Source: SMWN01 sp965221455 (GTDB lineage Bacteria; Pseudomonadota; Gammaproteobacteria; Eutrophobiales; Eutrophobiaceae). From it: a stretch of DNA of 64,000 nucleotides. Below the pieces are notes generated by a model. That model saw nothing but the letters and a program-made list of their open reading frames with translations. It made no database searches and was not told where the DNA came from. The stretch spans positions 620,001-684,000 of the forward strand of contig OZ244890.1 in assembly GCA_965221455.1 (NCBI GenBank), written 5' to 3'. Both the position numbers and the translations under genes were made by a program. Position 1 is the stretch's first letter, and every line of letters begins with the position of its first letter. Of this stretch, positions 61,709 through 64,000 are shown one piece after another.

Positions 61709-63094
61709 CTAAAAATGATACTTATGGCAAGTGAGACACGTATCCATTCCCGTTTCGGAGTTATGACAGACCGCACATTTTTCATTGGTAACATTGATAA
61801 AACCAGCGGGGTACAGCTTGCTTGCTCCGCAAGTTTATGGCAACCAGCGCATCCTTCATCATGTATCATCTGCTGATGAGAAAAATGTGAGAACTCCTGA
61901 GCCGTATGCCGCTCATTCCGTTCCAGAAGAGCTACAACGGAATGACTGGAAAATGTCGAAGAAGGATATCCAGAACCACGAGCATGCCAACTCAACTGAC
62001 GCCTGTCTTTATCGCCTGCAAGGTGACATTTAGCACAAAGCCCAGGTGTTTTTTTTGTGCGTCAGTAAATCGAACAAATCTCTGGAACTTGACGTAGATT
62101 CATCTGATATAGTAAGCCAAACTTTCAGAAAAGGATCAGCATGCCCTGTAGGACGATAAGCAATCGCCAAATCGTTGAGCTGCCAGCCACCGAATTGAGG
62201 CCACTGATTAAGATCAGGTGTTTCCACTATATCTATACCACTTTCTGATAAAGAAGCTGAAACTACCATATTCCCTGCTTCGTGACGACCTATCAGCTCA
62301 TCTCCAGGATTAGGAAACCAACGGCGCACAGTTTCCTGTAGTATCTCAGGTGATAATGCACCAGCAATATCCGACCACATCTTTTCAGTTTTCTTGAATT
62401 CAATGCCATCGGATTTTTTGAACATATTCACGAAAACCACCGGACCTCGCTCACTGAGATCGTACACCAACTGCTTAAATGCCCAAACCAAAGAGAGTAC
62501 TGCTTGTATTTCCTCATCTGAAATTTCAGTCAGATCCAATAAATCCATATCTCTGACAAGAGTCAGAGTATCGGCATCCATATAATCACCCTTTTCCAAC
62601 ATCAGTATCAGAAATTCATTTAGCTCAGCCTCAGCATATTCCGGCCAAGCACCAATCTGCACATTTTCTAAAGCTTCCAGATCAAGCCCGGGAGGTTCCA
62701 GGAATACAAGATAACGATCTCCTTGCTTAATTCCTCTAATTTCATTTTCATGACAACCCGCACAAGTTGAGAAACCACTCACTAGCATATTGCCCGAGAG
62801 AGCAGGACGGTGACAATCAGCACAACGCTGGGGTGCTTGAGACTCCCGCTTTGGAAAGTGGAGTCGAAAGTGACGTCCATGATCAAAATTTACCATATGA
62901 TTAGCATGATGAGGGTATGCCGTCAGAGCTGGATGATCAACAAACTCTTCAAAGTACTGCTTGCGACATATCTGACATTGTTTGTTACTGAGATTAACAG
63001 CCAGGACGATACGTCCTTCATGCTCATTGTGACAGCTCGCGCATTGAATCTTTTCATTAGCATCTTTTGGCAGCAAAAATTTGTGCATCGGCAT
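61709..63094 (-). pseudogene. Multiheme cytochrome c, C-terminal part, frameshifted
   Basis: From 63094 the frame has CASCH, CQICR (a degenerate motif), CADCH and CAGCH, then a helical domain without hemes. It ends early at 62030, after an A8 run (62049-62056). Removing one A restores KTPGLCAKCHLAGDKD and continues through CAGCH. A second shift near 61820 restores CAVCH and CLTCH before a stop at 61709. So eight heme motifs, one imperfect, lie in three frames. It is in frame with the ORF upstream, separated only by one TAA and seven codons. Probably a periplasmic electron carrier, now broken or mis-sequenced. Confidence 0.82.
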
Positions 63095-63115
63095 ATTAAT
63101 CTTGGATGCATCAGA

Positions 63116-64000
63116 TTAAGTTACTTGCTTATCCTCCTTTTCTAAACTATCCACACCATGCGCATTAAGTGCAAAAGTACCCATACGATGGCAATTCACA
63201 CATTGCCTGGAGTCATCTGCTATATCATGCAAAACAGCCTTAACCCACATGCCTTCCATATCATTGCCATGCACGTGGCAATAAACACAATCTTTCTCAA
63301 ACGAGGCATGAGGTGTTGATAATTCACCGGGGAATATCCCTCCTTGGAAAGAAGTAAAAAGTAGTACCACCGCCAGAGCAAAAGCTGCACCAAGGCGTAC
63401 AGCTACCTTAAGTTTATAACCAACCGTTGCACGCGGAATGCAGGGAGAGACAGGATAACAGCATTGTCCATTAGGAAATGGGCCATCATCGCATGGATCC
63501 ACCGGACGGGTACATTGCCAACGATCCATGTGTTTACATGGCTTACACTCAGCACGCATACAACAACGTCCATCCTTTTTCGGGCCAAAACGGCAAGGTT
63601 TATCGCGACCGCATAACCAATTATCCCGAGTATTGATAAATAGATCTCTAGGAAATTTACCTGCACGTTTCAAATACCGCCGCCTCTGTACGCATATACA
63701 AGGATAATATGGGTAACAACAAAAATTATTACCATGGTAGAAACAGGAACATGGACAAATAAAAATCCTCTCTGCAACCAAAAGAGCGTCCAGCGTTTAT
63801 CCAGGTTATTCTTTTCCAGTACCAACTCACGAAGGCGGATTAAATTTTCATGTTCTTCCATGCTTCTGCCAGCATGGTTCAACCTCGACAATAATTTCTC
63901 CACTGGTTTTTCAGAGCCTAAACAGTGAGCAATAAAATTAGCTGGCTGTGAAAAAAAAACAGTCAGACTTGAATAGACGCCTACCAGCCCTGGTGCATTC
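63116..64000 (-). pseudogene. Membrane-anchored cytochrome, N-terminal part, frameshifted and cut by the window edge
   Basis: From the right edge the frame reads FFSQPANFIAHC, then ENLIRLRELVLEKNNLDKRWTLFWLQRGFLFVHVPVS and a transmembrane helix, stopping at 63670. A frameshift near 63685 moves to YLKRAGKFPRDLF, a cysteine-rich block (CRFGPKKDGRCC, CKPC, CCYPVSPC), another transmembrane helix, then heme motifs CVYCH and CVNCH. It ends at a TAA at 63116-63118. This and the next ORF downstream together give about ten heme sites. The start lies outside the window. Confidence 0.72.

Overview
The window reads as the chromosome of a gammaproteobacterium of moderate to low GC. The evidence is conserved gene neighbourhoods typical of that class: glyQ-glyS-gmhB-plsC, hemW-rdgB-rph next to yicC-gmk-rpoZ-spoT-ridA-recG-ubiC-ubiA, and birA-coaX-SPOR. 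There are also a lipoyl-domain LpdA in an aceE-aceF-lpdA operon, ubiquinone genes and a lipid A acyltransferase. I cannot fix the order or genus. An assimilatory APS-reductase-type CysH, a TauE/SafE permease, a PQQ-associated metallohydrolase and a decaheme-like cytochrome suggest a sulfur- or C1-oxidising lifestyle, but this is inference. Several genes are broken (aminopeptidase, exonuclease-BRCT, peroxiredoxin, cytochrome, two transposases) and short duplicated fragments are scattered about, so parts of the genome look in active decay, or the assembly has local indel errors.

Layout. 1-1032: edge-truncated secreted protein with thrombospondin-like repeats. 1333-5927: gamma-carbonic-anhydrase-like protein, two related lipoproteins, a beta-hydroxyacid dehydrogenase, and a HAD phosphatase with a small coupled ORF. 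6303-10779: a four-gene ABC-2 exporter operon with GldG-like and DUF4340-like proteins. 11165-16293: glyQS, gmhB, plsC, a Mug/TDG glycosylase and a small membrane protein. 16429-19111: site-2 protease, ttcA and small genes. 19200-23130: accessory island with an IS110-family remnant, a YhdJ-like methyltransferase, a HEPN/AbiU2-like protein, a DUF4160-DUF2442 pair, an integron attC-like site, a PD-(D/E)XK-like ORF, an IS30-type end and a 105-bp copy of the lpdA 3' end. 23214-29031: pyruvate dehydrogenase operon. 29429-43553: housekeeping genes. 43682-54857: VWA/FHA and FHA proteins, sulfur genes, several pseudogenes and an IS30 remnant.

54905-61528 is the most unusual part: a dismantled ribosomal RNA locus, all on the minus strand. 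In transcription order it holds a 16S 3' remnant, a tRNA-Ile-like gene lacking one anticodon-loop base, an intact lpxL-type gene, a strong stringent-looking promoter, tRNA-Ala(TGC), a leader with boxA, a full-length 23S, 5S, two duplicated lipoprotein genes, and an internally deleted 23S fragment. The 23S gene is interrupted at helix 45 by an intervening sequence closed by a 19-bp stem. Inside it lies an 83-codon ORF, on the rRNA strand, for a cysteine-rich lipoprotein. That is unlike the four-helix-bundle proteins that larger 23S intervening sequences usually encode, and I consider it the best candidate for something undescribed.

61709-64000: a multiheme c-type cytochrome locus with about ten heme motifs, split by one in-frame stop and several frameshifts, running off the right edge.
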